Virus record (IMG/VR): IMGVR_UViG_3300020475_000637
Coordinates: 1 to 30,926 of that record
Length of the DNA stretch: 30,926 nucleotides
Strand: one strand, 5' to 3'
Source of the DNA: a virus
The notes beneath the pieces were generated by a model. It worked only from the letters and a program-made list of their open reading frames with translations, was not told where the DNA came from and made no database searches. Numbering within the stretch: position 1 is the first letter of the stretch; each line of letters begins with the position of its first letter. Below are positions 1 through 8,156 of this stretch, piece by piece. Position numbers and translations under genes: made by a program.

Positions 1-2088
1 AGCCTGAGCAGTTAGGCTTACCTCAAGTGGGCCTTTATCATTAGGAAATGGTATATCAACAGCAGTTGTAATATAATCATTAAACTTAAACACAATCTTA
101 TCATTATCTGATTTAGAAAACTCTATTTCAAGTAATAAATCATTACTTGATGTATCTGTATTCTCTGTTTGTTTTCTTAACTCATCCCAAATTGTTCTAT
201 CTGTAATCATTAAGTTAAGTTGAACTTCATATGTTCTTTGTCCTGCAGTATGAGCAGTAGTAATTGTCCTGTCATAATTCCCTACATACTTATGTGGGGT
301 TAATGTATTTGCTATAGTAATACTACCACTCTTGATTCTAGCAAGAGTTTGACCATACATTTTGATTGTACCATCAGAATACATGTATGGTACATTATCA
401 TTTACATCTGATGGATAATTGAACAATGAAGTTGTGGTTCTAACTTGTCTCTTTGGTTTATAGTTATCAGAAACATCATGTGCTTTTCTTGCCTGAGCAG
501 ATACAGATGCCTTTACTTCCATTCCTTCTTCAAAGTTTAAGGTTAGAGTATTTACTTGACAGCCTGTATAAACCTTAGATATTACTTTTTGTTGGCTGCT
601 ATCTTGGAAATAATCAGCATCTGTAATATTGCCTTTTTCATTTGTTACTTCTAAAGCAAAAGAAGGTAAATCACCAGAATTATTTTCTGTAATTGTATAT
701 GTGATTGGGCCTGTTACTTGTTTATAATCTGCTAAACCACCTGCTCCTTTAACTGCTGTAAATGTAGCATTTGTTACAGTTCCTGTTATATTAGCAATAG
801 TAATTGTTCCTGTATAACCACTTCCACCTGCTGTTACTGTTACTGCATCTATTTCTCCACCTTCAACTAATTGAACAACCGTTAATGGCGGTGTTCCTGT
901 TTGTGTAACTGCACCAACTGCACCACCACTAGTTGATTCAACCGTAATTTCATCACCTGAAGCAGTTGCAGTTAATCCTGCTTGTGCATTAATAACAGCA
1001 GCAAGTTTTGTAGCAACTGTTTCTGCTCCATCACCGCTATTTATTGTAGTGACTTCAACAATGTTAGTATTTCCTGTTATACCATGAGAAGGAACAGAAG
1101 CACCTGCATTATCTATATCAAACCAAAATACATTTTTTAATGTTGTTGCTGCTGCAGATTCTATTTTAATCCATTTAGCATCATAATTAATTCCAGTTTC
1201 AGCAGTAGTAGTAATTTCATGTTTATCTTTAGTTAAGGTATAACTTGCCGCAGCCCCACTACCACCGCCACCAGACAATGATAATACTTGACTTGCAGCA
1301 AAAGGAATACCTGCACCATCATTTGTAACTGTAACTGAAACTAATTGGTTGCTATCTGTTACAGTAGAAATAAATGGAGGATAAATTTTTGTATCTTCTA
1401 CACGATAGATTTTACTACCGCTAGATGCAATAGCAAAAGAATTACCGTTATGTCCTGAATCAATAGAAGATAAATTATCTGTTCCTAAACTACCCGCAGC
1501 ATAACTCATTTTTCCTAATGCGTAATAAAGCCAAGAACCATTATTTAGAGATACATCAATAGATGCTTCTCCTACATCTTCTGTTCCATGAAATTGAAAA
1601 CCAAAGTTTCTTGTTCCACCTAATGCTAAATTTAATTGCTTTAACTGAGGTGTAACTGTTGGTGCAGTAAATGTTTCCACTAACCCTAGCCAATTATCTG
1701 ATAAAAGACATTGTTTTCCATTTATAGGTGTTGCGTGAATAGGCGCACCAAATGCTAAAATTGTTATTTTATATTTATCGCCTGAAACTGCTGATAAAGC
1801 CTGTGAAAAGGTAATAGAGTTGGAATCGTTACTTTCAATTAATAATGTTTGGCTTGAATTTTGGTCTGCATTGCTAGAATTATATTTATCTAATTTAGCC
1901 ATGCAACCTCTATAAATATTAGTCTCTAAATTAGGACTATTATTTGCCAATTCAATCGTTTTTTCTCCATTTGATGTTGCACATAATTTATGTGTATTAT
2001 CACCAAAATGCTCAGACAATTTTAAATCCATTTCTGGAATTAATGTTACTGACGCTCCGCTTCCTGTATATATCTCATTACTTACCAT
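1..2088 (-). CDS. Tail tube protein with large inserted domains (3' end outside window)
   Basis: The frame is open for 696 codons from ATG at 2088 to the left edge with no stop, so the C-terminus is missing. The last part (about residues 560-696) has the look of a siphovirus tail tube protein: a repeated beta-strand core with the stretches GSITIANTLTPHKYVGNYDR and TYEVQLNLMITDRTIWDEL, and an ending about a clean additional tail. A tube N-terminal half is likely at residues 1-235. Between them, about residues 240-450 form a Gly/Thr/Ala-rich insertion. Residues 300-400 resemble the beta modules often grafted on phage tail proteins (FWFDIDNAGA, then TVATKLAAVINAQAG), and residues 420-427 carry the GSGYT signature of such modules. 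The protein would form the tail channel, with insertions facing outward. It is the last gene of the connector-tail run. The tail tube call is good but not certain; a tail sheath or fibre protein is less likely. Confidence 0.7.
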   Translation of the reverse strand, partial: MVSNEIYTGSGASVTLIPEMDLKLSEHFGDNTHKLCATSNGEKTIELANNSPNLETNIYRGCMAKLDKYNSSNADQNSSQTLLIESNDSNSITFSQALSAVSGDKYKITILAFGAPIHATPINGKQCLLSDNWLGLVETFTAPTVTPQLKQLNLALGGTRNFGFQFHGTEDVGEASIDVSLNNGSWLYYALGKMSYAAGSLGTDNLSSIDSGHNGNSFAIASSGSKIYRVEDTKIYPPFISTVTDSNQLVSVTVTNDGAGIPFAASQVLSLSGGGGSGAAASYTLTKDKHEITTTAETGINYDAKWIKIESAAATTLKNVFWFDIDNAGASVPSHGITGNTNIVEVTTINSGDGAETVATKLAAVINAQAGLTATASGDEITVESTSGGAVGAVTQTGTPPLTVVQLVEGGEIDAVTVTAGGSGYTGTITIANITGTVTNATFTAVKGAGGLADYKQVTGPITYTITENNSGDLPSFALEVTNEKGNITDADYFQDSSQQKVISKVYTGCQVNTLTLNFEEGMEVKASVSAQARKAHDVSDNYKPKRQVRTTTSLFNYPSDVNDNVPYMYSDGTIKMYGQTLARIKSGSITIANTLTPHKYVGNYDRTITTAHTAGQRTYEVQLNLMITDRTIWDELRKQTENTDTSSNDLLLEIEFSKSDNDKIVFKFNDYITTAVDIPFPNDKGPLEVSLTAQA

Positions 2089-2109
2089 TTTTTTTCACCA
2101 ACTTACAAA

Positions 2110-2616
2110 CTATGTGGTTCTTCCGAACCTTTTCATGGTAACACCCATTTTATAACCTAATAAACGCTTACCTCTATCATTAGCCTCATTTCTGGATGTA
2201 ATCTCAATTGTTTCTGCTGTATATGTATTACCACTAACAGTTACTTTGGGTCTTAACCCGTTCTTCTCTATGATGCTACGCACTATCTGATATAAACTTT
2301 GTAGTCTATCCCTTGAATATGTTAGGACAGTCCAATCTTTTTGATGCAAAACTCTCAAATGCACCGTAAAACTATACTCTTCGTTTCTAACTCCCCAATC
2401 AATAGTAGGATGGCTTATAGTGGCACTATCCTCATAAACAATAATTATTGCCTTTTCATCGGCATCTACTCTTCTTCCTTTTTGTGGTTCTATTGACCTA
2501 ACATCAATAAAATTAACAGAAGTAGATGCAGGTTTATGTCCGGTTAAACCCGCAGACAGATTAGAAGTCCAATTGTCTTCTAATAACTTTAAAACAAATG
2601 TAACTTCATCCACCAT
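2110..2616 (-). CDS. Probable tail completion / tail terminator protein
   Basis: This protein of about 168 aa has the size and pattern of the siphovirus tail terminator or neck family. It starts with an N-terminal helix (VDEVTFVLKLLEDNW), then beta strands including AIIIVYEDSA and YSFTVHLRVLHQKDW, a helix (YSRDRLQSLYQIVRSII) and a basic C-terminus. This alternation is typical of proteins that cap the tail and join it to the head. Its position between a connector and the tail tube fits. I chose the ATG at 2616 (residues MVDEV), which overlaps the previous stop by 11 bases; an upstream ATG at 2643 would add nine residues deep inside the neighbouring gene. The assignment rests on fold-like pattern and gene order, not on a recognised motif. 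Confidence 0.55.
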   Translation of the reverse strand: MVDEVTFVLKLLEDNWTSNLSAGLTGHKPASTSVNFIDVRSIEPQKGRRVDADEKAIIIVYEDSATISHPTIDWGVRNEEYSFTVHLRVLHQKDWTVLTYSRDRLQSLYQIVRSIIEKNGLRPKVTVSGNTYTAETIEITSRNEANDRGKRLLGYKMGVTMKRFGRTT

Positions 2617-2821
2617 ATAACATACCCATTGTTTCTTTAACATTTTTTAATATATCATTTCCTAAATTTTCTGGTAAATCTTGAAGAATAAATTGATAAG
2701 TAAGTGCATCTGATGTAGGAATACCTAATGCTTCTTCGATTTTTTGTCTTTCTTCCCATTTTTGTGCTATTTCTCTAAATACAGGAGAAAGTCTCTTAAG
2801 TGCTTCTATTTTATTACGCAT
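2606..2821 (-). CDS. Small helical protein in the head-tail connector region
   Basis: This 71-aa protein is not recognised. It is predicted to be mostly helical, with a charged N-terminal helix (MRNKIEALKRLSPVFREIA) and a second segment rich in Glu and Leu. It sits between the adaptor and the tail-completion-like gene and overlaps both by a few bases, which implies translational coupling. The ATG at 2821 follows GATTGATTAAT, the same spacing used by neighbouring genes, so I prefer it to a start three codons upstream (2830). Small helical proteins at this site in other tailed viruses may be head-tail stoppers or tail chaperones, but nothing specific shows this here. Confidence 0.6.
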   Translation of the reverse strand: MRNKIEALKRLSPVFREIAQKWEERQKIEEALGIPTSDALTYQFILQDLPENLGNDILKNVKETMGMLYGG

Positions 2822-2822
2822 A

Positions 2823-3914
2823 TTAATCAATCAAATAAACTAAGTTTTTCTTTCCATCTAGTATTTCTTTTGCTTCTGCAACTAAAATTTCATGTTTCTT
2901 ATTAATATCAATGTTGCCTGTTTCTGCAATTAATATAGTATTATCATCCGTTAAGAGTATTTCAGCAGCAACTAATTTTGTTGTCGCTTCGTGAATGGCC
3001 GCAGGTATTCTTGAACTTCCTCTAATATAAGTTATTCTAACAGAATGTTGGGTTAAATAAGGATAATTAGTTCTGAAAAATAACTTACCTTCATCTCGTA
3101 TTGTCCAAAATTCTTCATTTCTTCCGCCTGTTTCATTATCAATAAAGGAAAAAGTTTGACTTGTTCCATCAATTGTTTCAACTAAACTACAAATTGTTCC
3201 TGCATCAGATGGTAATTTAGAAGAAATATAGACCGATTTACCATCTTCTGTTGGACAAGCATAGAAAAAATCAGAGATATTTCCTGAACCTGTTGAAGCA
3301 GATGTTGTTTTTGCAGATGTTTGTTGTGTAAAATCAGCAGTAGCATGAGGAAATCTTTCATTAATAGCAGCACATATTTCTAACACCGTTGTTTTCTGCC
3401 CAAATTGGTCATAAAAACCATTAGCAGTGTTTTCTGTTAAAGTAAAAGAAACAGTAACAGGGCTACCAATATCAAATCTTAGAGTATATGTTGCAGTTTG
3501 TGCAGTTGTAGGTGGTGTATAGGTACAAGATGCAGAAGCCATGTCTACATATTTATCTCCTTGCCAAACTTCTAATCTTAAAATTTTCTTAACCTTTTCA
3601 CTATTCATTTGAATAAAACCAACATAATCCTTATACGGGATTACAGGATATTGGCTTTGAATAAATGGGTCAAAATTATGAACTTCTTTTTCAATGATTT
3701 CAGGTCTATGTGATACCTTTATGCTATCATCTATTTTACCTTCCACTCTTTTTATAATTTTACCAATTGCTGATATATCAGGAGTAGTAGAATTAGAAAA
3801 TGCTCCACATTGTAATAAATCAGATATATCAGTATGCGTAGTATAATACCCTATTCCATTAGAATAGTTTGCTGCACTTCCCACTACATAATCACTTCTA
3901 GATAATTTCGCCAC
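2823..3914 (-). CDS. Head-tail connector (adaptor) protein with inserted domain
   Basis: The C-terminal 60 residues read like a head-tail adaptor of the HK97 gp6 type: IHEATTKLVAAEILLTDD followed by a long helix ending in AKEILDGKK. The N-terminal part contains helices and a strand-rich section (VKKILRLEVWQGDKYVDMAS). Adaptors are normally about 100-170 aa; this one is 363 aa. The excess lies at about residues 130-290, a Thr/Ser-rich beta domain (YTLRFDIGSPVTVSFTLTE, then TTVLEICAAINERFP) resembling the modules in the tail tube protein. Translation starts at GTG (3914) behind a GGAGGG site eight bases upstream, and the gene overlaps the 616-aa gene before it. The protein would sit under the portal ring with the insertion projecting outward. 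Confidence 0.65.
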   Translation of the reverse strand: MAKLSRSDYVVGSAANYSNGIGYYTTHTDISDLLQCGAFSNSTTPDISAIGKIIKRVEGKIDDSIKVSHRPEIIEKEVHNFDPFIQSQYPVIPYKDYVGFIQMNSEKVKKILRLEVWQGDKYVDMASASCTYTPPTTAQTATYTLRFDIGSPVTVSFTLTENTANGFYDQFGQKTTVLEICAAINERFPHATADFTQQTSAKTTSASTGSGNISDFFYACPTEDGKSVYISSKLPSDAGTICSLVETIDGTSQTFSFIDNETGGRNEEFWTIRDEGKLFFRTNYPYLTQHSVRITYIRGSSRIPAAIHEATTKLVAAEILLTDDNTILIAETGNIDINKKHEILVAEAKEILDGKKNLVYLID

Positions 3915-5748
3915 CTAATTTTCCCTCCAGTTTGTTTGTTTGTCTCATAATATAATAAATAAAAGCGTTTAAATCAGCACTATAATTAGTAGCAGGTAAA
4001 CCAGCACCAACCACTCCTTGTGCTTTTTCTCTTGCTATCGTAGTTCCGCCTTTATCTTTTGAATCTTGAACTTGAACTACCCCTTGTTTACTAGGCAGTT
4101 TTAATCCTAACTTTTCATTTTGAAGTTTACTGGGCCTACTTTCAAAGGATGGTCTAATTTCTCTTAATGGATTAGCATCATATTTTTTACTTTCAAATTC
4201 ATAATCATCGAATCTAACAACATCTAAATAAGCATCATCTAATTCTTTTTTATCTTCTTCGGTAAGTTTTTTAGTGCTATATTTTTGTCTGCTTTTTTCT
4301 GCAATATAGAAAGACATTATAATAGTGCTATCACTAGGAATAAGTAGTTTTTTAAATACGTCATTAAGTTCTCTATGATATTTTAGCGCATCAAAATTTA
4401 ATTTAACATCATCAGGAGTTTTCCAACTTTCATCAATGAAAAACTGTCTTTCAGAATAAGCCGTTCCAGAAGGTGCGCTTATTATTCTAGTTTGTTCAAT
4501 TTTAGCATCGCTTCTTTCTTTTGCTCTTGTTTTTGCAGAAGATTTTCTTTGGAATAATAGTTCTATTTCATTATAATAATCTGGTGGAGATTTGTCTTTA
4601 TTTTCTGGTAATTTTCTTTTAAAGTCAATATTTAATTTAACGAAATTAAGCAAGCCCTTATCTACAGGAAAAGAAGTAAATCTTTTTCCGTTTTTAAAAT
4701 CAACATAAGTTTTGTTTGATATCAAACCTTTTTTCATAAGGTTTTCAAACTTTTTCATTTCAACTTCAAAATCGCCTTCTTTAATTGCATTTTTTCTTTG
4801 TTCATCTGTATATCTAAGTCCATCTTCATCCGAATCAAATGTGCCTTCTCTTAATATATCATTAAATTCATATATAGCATTTATATTGTCTTCTATCATA
4901 TCAGATTTAATTTCATTATCTGGATGAAATTTAAATTTATTAAATGCTTTCATCAATGAATTGTAACTTTTTCGTAATATATAAGAAATTCCCTGTTCTT
5001 CAGCAATAGTTTCAAACACTTTACCCATGTTTATTGTTAAAGTATAAACAGAAACATCTAATTTTAATCTAGTTTTTCTATCAGGTAATTTAACACTCAT
5101 TTCATATGGTTGATTATCTTTTTCAAAAGAAATAACTCCTTGTATATCTTCTAAATTTTCTATATCTTCGCCCTGTTCATACTTACTGCTTTTATGTCCT
5201 CTATCTACAAAATATTGTAAAGCAGGATAATAAGGCAAATCTCTTCTTATTGCTTGATTTATCTTAGCAGAAACTTCTCCTTTTACATTAAAACTTAATG
5301 CTCTTTGCCTACCACTAAGATTACTAAAATCTGATACTGAAGTTTCTAAGCCTTCTTTTTGTGTCGCTCTTATATTTGCTGATATCCACTTTTTATTTTC
5401 GCTACCAACATAAGGTTTTAATTTTAAAATTAAAGTCTCTAAAGTTAATTCTTTCATATATTTTTTAGCAGAAGATAAATGTCTATCATACTCTTCTTTA
5501 TTAAAATCAAATTCTGAATCATCATTAGCAATTCTTTCCATCAAACCAGAATCTAAATAATTACCAAAAGAATCCTCTATTTTAGAATAAACCCCAGACG
5601 ATACAGGCGAAGCAATATACTTCAAACAATACACCACTAGAGGGTGCTTATCGTCTGCTGGTAAATCAGCATCATCAAGTTTTATGGCTTCTCCTATTCC
5701 ATAATCTCTTCTATTAAGAGTAATATTAGAAGGGATTGAAATAGCCAT
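3898..5748 (-). CDS. Large unrecognised structural-region protein (616 aa)
   Basis: I do not recognise this protein. It is rich in Lys, Glu and Asp, with long predicted helices and short beta segments, and has no signal peptide or membrane segment. Notable parts are a charged central region (about residues 280-350), a segment beginning FDDYEFESKKYDANPLREIR, and a C-terminus with ADLNAFIYYIMRQTNKL. It lies between the Met/Gln-rich 243-aa gene and the head-tail adaptor, with a small overlap at its 3' end. This suggests a virion or assembly role in the neck region, perhaps a minor capsid or portal-associated protein. The ATG at 5748 has a weak GAGTGAG site upstream. Confidence 0.75.
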   Translation of the reverse strand: MAISIPSNITLNRRDYGIGEAIKLDDADLPADDKHPLVVYCLKYIASPVSSGVYSKIEDSFGNYLDSGLMERIANDDSEFDFNKEEYDRHLSSAKKYMKELTLETLILKLKPYVGSENKKWISANIRATQKEGLETSVSDFSNLSGRQRALSFNVKGEVSAKINQAIRRDLPYYPALQYFVDRGHKSSKYEQGEDIENLEDIQGVISFEKDNQPYEMSVKLPDRKTRLKLDVSVYTLTINMGKVFETIAEEQGISYILRKSYNSLMKAFNKFKFHPDNEIKSDMIEDNINAIYEFNDILREGTFDSDEDGLRYTDEQRKNAIKEGDFEVEMKKFENLMKKGLISNKTYVDFKNGKRFTSFPVDKGLLNFVKLNIDFKRKLPENKDKSPPDYYNEIELLFQRKSSAKTRAKERSDAKIEQTRIISAPSGTAYSERQFFIDESWKTPDDVKLNFDALKYHRELNDVFKKLLIPSDSTIIMSFYIAEKSRQKYSTKKLTEEDKKELDDAYLDVVRFDDYEFESKKYDANPLREIRPSFESRPSKLQNEKLGLKLPSKQGVVQVQDSKDKGGTTIAREKAQGVVGAGLPATNYSADLNAFIYYIMRQTNKLEGKLGGEII

Positions 5749-5757
5749 TTAACTCAC

Positions 5758-6489
5758 TCATGCTAACCAAGCCGCCCATGCAGCGCCTTTCTGTATAAGG
5801 TTAGTTAAACCAACACCTGAACCTGGTGGTGTATATGTCGGCTGTCCTGTTTGTGGGTCTATCCAATATGGATTGTTCATACTATCATAACCTGAAGGTG
5901 GAACAGGATAACCAGAAGGATTATTAAAAGCCTGTTGTTGTTGCATCATCATATTATTTGCTTGAACCATAGGATTACCTCCACTAATCTGTGAAGGGTT
6001 TAATCCTCCAGGATTTGCTTGACCCCCCATCATTGGATTCATTTGTCCTTGAGGCATTCCTTGAGGCATTGCTTGTGTTTGCGGCATTTGAGATTGGAAA
6101 CCTTGTGTTTCTAAATACTGTTGTTTAGCCATCTTTCTTTGCATTATAACTTCTGTATTTACACAAGCCGCTAACATTTGTTGTATATCTAATTGAATGT
6201 TTTCTGTAGTAATTTGTTCATATTCTCTTAAACAATCTGAATGAACTACTAATTCACCACTGCTACCCTGACTGAATCTTAATTTTGATAACATCTGGCT
6301 TACAACTCTTTCTGTTACATCTTCCATCATTTTTTCTAATGCTACGAAAAAGTGTTGTCCATGATATTCAAAAAATTCTTCAACATGATTTGTTTGTAAT
6401 GTTAATAAATTATTTGTTACTTTAAAATTAGATTGCTGATGAGCATCTAATTGCTTCGCTAAATCTTTGTTACTTGTTCCCCAAGCCAT
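5758..6489 (-). CDS. Met/Gln/Pro-rich protein with amphipathic C-terminal helix
   Basis: This protein is not recognised by family. Residues 1-125 are helical and include a phase with many hydrophobic and acidic residues (FEYHGQHFFVALEKMMEDV). Residues 130-200 are a low-complexity linker rich in Met, Gln, Pro and Gly, with repeats such as QGMPQGQMNPMMGG and a run of four Gln. Residues 205-225 are Pro/Tyr-rich (YWIDPQTGQPTYTPPG). The last 17 residues (GLTNLIQKGAAWAAWLA) form a potential amphipathic, Trp-containing helix that could contact a membrane or another protein. It follows the zinc protein by one base. SD GAGGTAG precedes the ATG. The flexible linker suggests a virion protein that bridges two partners. 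Confidence 0.7.
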   Translation of the reverse strand: MAWGTSNKDLAKQLDAHQQSNFKVTNNLLTLQTNHVEEFFEYHGQHFFVALEKMMEDVTERVVSQMLSKLRFSQGSSGELVVHSDCLREYEQITTENIQLDIQQMLAACVNTEVIMQRKMAKQQYLETQGFQSQMPQTQAMPQGMPQGQMNPMMGGQANPGGLNPSQISGGNPMVQANNMMMQQQQAFNNPSGYPVPPSGYDSMNNPYWIDPQTGQPTYTPPGSGVGLTNLIQKGAAWAAWLA

Positions 6490-6490
6490 A

Positions 6491-7165
6491 TTATTCTACC
6501 TCTATTTCTTTAATTTGTTGTGCGACCACTTGTGTTCCTTTTGTCATTAACTCTAATACTCTATTATTAATCGCATGACTTTCCATTGTTAATCTAAATA
6601 ATTCATCTTCGGATGATTCAACAGCCATTGAAGGTGGTCTTATTGTCCAACCCGCCGCCGACAATGTTTCAATATCGGCTTTCCTTAATGAAGTTAGCGG
6701 AGAAGATTCTAAAATTTTAGGCAACTTAGGCTTAGGAACATAAGCACTAAAGGAAAGGCCATGTTCTTCTGCTAATATTTGTTGTTCTAACATCTCGTAT
6801 TGTTTATGAATTGCTGCATGTTTCTCACAATAAGTTCCTCTCATTGGATAACCTTTTCTAACTTTATGTAAAGGTATTGTTGGCCTTGTAGGGTCTGAAT
6901 AATCCCATACTTTATGAGTTCCACAAGTAACACATCTATCTTTAGTATTAAATTTAAAACCAAGAGGGAACTTTAAAAAACTCTTTTTCTCAGGAGAAAG
7001 CACTTTAATTAATTCTTTCAGTTGTTTTTTTGGTTTCGTACTTTTATATTCGTATGTTATAATAGAACCTGGCGCTCTTGCATACTTTAATGGGGGTAAA
7101 AAAGAGTTAGCAACACTAGCATTTGTTGCTCCAATTAAATTATTTGGTTGATATTGTAAACTCAT
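6491..7165 (-). CDS. Treble-clef-like zinc protein (224 aa)
   Basis: The protein has one clear candidate zinc site: Cys78 and Cys81 (CVTCG) and, 32 residues later, Cys113 and His116 (GTYCEKH). The spacing suits a treble-clef-like site with an insertion. The N-terminus is polar (SLQYQPNN), and the C-terminal third is helical with alternating Glu and Leu. The function is unknown; zinc sites recur in many proteins of this window. The start at 7165 is decided by GGAGGAAG four bases upstream (core GGAGG nine bases from ATG). An ATG 18 bases earlier lies inside that ribosome binding site and lacks one. The start overlaps the stop of a 23-aa micro-gene. A role in neck or capsid assembly is inferred only from position. 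Confidence 0.75.
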   Translation of the reverse strand: MSLQYQPNNLIGATNASVANSFLPPLKYARAPGSIITYEYKSTKPKKQLKELIKVLSPEKKSFLKFPLGFKFNTKDRCVTCGTHKVWDYSDPTRPTIPLHKVRKGYPMRGTYCEKHAAIHKQYEMLEQQILAEEHGLSFSAYVPKPKLPKILESSPLTSLRKADIETLSAAGWTIRPPSMAVESSEDELFRLTMESHAINNRVLELMTKGTQVVAQQIKEIEVE

Positions 7166-7233
7166 ATATCTTCCTCCATACACTTACAGTTTGTTATCTC
7201 ACAAACTATTCCTAATGAACAATTTTCTGTCAT
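7162..7233 (-). CDS. 23-aa cysteine-rich micro-gene
   Basis: Reading from ATG at 7233 gives a 23-residue peptide, beginning MTENCSLGIVCEI, with four Cys at positions 5, 11, 16 and 18. A strong AGGAGA site lies seven bases upstream, right behind the stop of the GTPase gene. Its TGA stop overlaps the ATG of the zinc protein (ATGA arrangement), as expected of a translated, coupled gene rather than a chance frame. Four Cys in 23 residues would suit one metal ion. It could also act as a leader peptide that couples translation of the next gene. The ribosome binding site and the stop-start overlap are the support; length is the weakness. Confidence 0.5.
   Translation of the reverse strand: MTENCSLGIVCEITNCKCMEEDI
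7170..7177 (-). promoter_or_regulatory. Ribosome binding site deciding the start at 7165
   Basis: GGAGGAAG on the minus strand precedes ATATATGAG. It places the start of the 224-aa zinc protein at 7165 and lies within the 3' end of the 23-aa micro-gene. Confidence 0.7.
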
Positions 7234-7244
7234 ATTTTTTTCTC

Positions 7245-7913
7245 CTAATAATCTTCTATCATTGTTGTGACGCCTCTATAAACCATTTCTGAATCTGATT
7301 TTGCACTAACTATGTATTTATGTGTAGGTATTCCTTTATCGTTTAATGTTTGTAGTCCGTCTTCAAATGCCCCAAATATTGGATGTTTATTAATGCTTTC
7401 ATAAGGATATTTATCTTTCCACAAATCAAATTTATTCGCCCATATACCTATTCCTTTTGGATAATCGTTTCTATGTTTTTTTTGTCTTTTATTAATCATA
7501 TCCCAATAAGGCGAAACTATTGTATCCACTAAAAACTTCCAACATAATTGTTGTTCTATATCTATATGTTTTGCTAAATGTCTATCATCAATCATAAAAA
7601 TAATATATTCCACTTTTCTATTTTTCATGTCTTGTAGCCATTCTCCCCAATAAAGCGATTCTCCTCCTACATCAGCCGTTTTTATTGTATGTGAATCTCC
7701 ATCAATTTTAATTGTTTTTCTTGTTGCTTTACTTCGACCAACAGTTCTTTTTTTAATTTCTGGAACATCTCCTCTTGTTCTTAATTGATGGTGTAATGTT
7801 GTTTTTCCTACTTGTGTTGCTCCATATATACCAAAAGGATGAGGATTTAATTTTGTCCATAATAAACCTAATTGTTCCATAACAACAATAACAAAACCAG
7901 TCATTAAGGACAT
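7245..7913 (-). CDS. Arf/Ras-like small GTPase
   Basis: All five G motifs of a small GTPase are present in order: G1 P-loop GATQVGKTT (residues 31-39), a G2 Thr near 57, G3 DVGGE (81-85), G4 NKFD (160-163) and G5 SAK (203-205). DVGGE followed by a Trp-containing segment is closest to the DVGGQ signature of Arf-family proteins, with Glu in place of the catalytic Gln, which in that family would be expected to slow hydrolysis. Residues 5-20 form a hydrophobic helix (TGFVIVVMEQLGLLW) that could be a membrane anchor, as in Arf. The gene follows two genes for small membrane proteins, so it may act at a membrane with them. The SD AGGGGTGA precedes the ATG. A small GTPase in a capsid/tail operon is unusual; its role (assembly, entry or host membrane manipulation) is unknown. 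Confidence 0.8.
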   Translation of the reverse strand: MSLMTGFVIVVMEQLGLLWTKLNPHPFGIYGATQVGKTTLHHQLRTRGDVPEIKKRTVGRSKATRKTIKIDGDSHTIKTADVGGESLYWGEWLQDMKNRKVEYIIFMIDDRHLAKHIDIEQQLCWKFLVDTIVSPYWDMINKRQKKHRNDYPKGIGIWANKFDLWKDKYPYESINKHPIFGAFEDGLQTLNDKGIPTHKYIVSAKSDSEMVYRGVTTMIEDY

Positions 7914-7923
7914 TAAATCACCC

Positions 7924-8145
7924 CTAAAAACTGTAAATCAACTGCCAAAAACCCTCCCAGGAAGACATAACAAGATTCACATTAAACAATGCTAAGGTCT
8001 GACCTACTAAAAAAGAAACTATAGTAGAGACAGTTCCCCAAATTAAAAATCTTGCTCTTAAAAACCAAATATCAGCAGAATGTGCTCTTTGTAGGTCATA
8101 AGCAATATTTTGTTCATTGAATCCCATTGTTAGTGCTTCTAGCAT
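7924..8145 (-). CDS. Small single-pass membrane protein (73 aa)
   Basis: One membrane segment is visible at about residues 33-55 (FLIWGTVSTIVSFLVGQTLA). It is preceded by basic residues (RARF), which predicts the N-terminus on the cytoplasmic side. The N-terminal 30 residues are polar and helical, and the C-terminus is aromatic (SSWEGFWQLIYSF), suggestive of an interfacial helix. AGAGGAG precedes the ATG. It lies between a two-pass membrane protein and the GTPase with short gaps, so the three may work together. A holin-like role cannot be excluded, but there is no endolysin next to it. Otherwise unrecognised. Confidence 0.75.
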   Translation of the reverse strand: MLEALTMGFNEQNIAYDLQRAHSADIWFLRARFLIWGTVSTIVSFLVGQTLALFNVNLVMSSWEGFWQLIYSF

Positions 8146-8156
8146 AAAACTCCTCT

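Noticed and set aside
1944-2141. Plus-strand frame of 65 codons
   Set aside because: It lies opposite the start of the tail tube gene, has no ribosome binding site and encodes a low-complexity hydrophobic string typical of the reverse strand of AT-rich genes.
3182-3373. Minus-strand frame inside the adaptor gene
   Set aside because: It is in a shifted frame within a well-supported gene, is Leu/Gln-rich and has no ribosome binding site.
5758-6489. MAWGTSNK at the start of the Met/Gln-rich protein as a tag
   Set aside because: Only the Trp agrees; the hydrophobic pair and spacing are missing.
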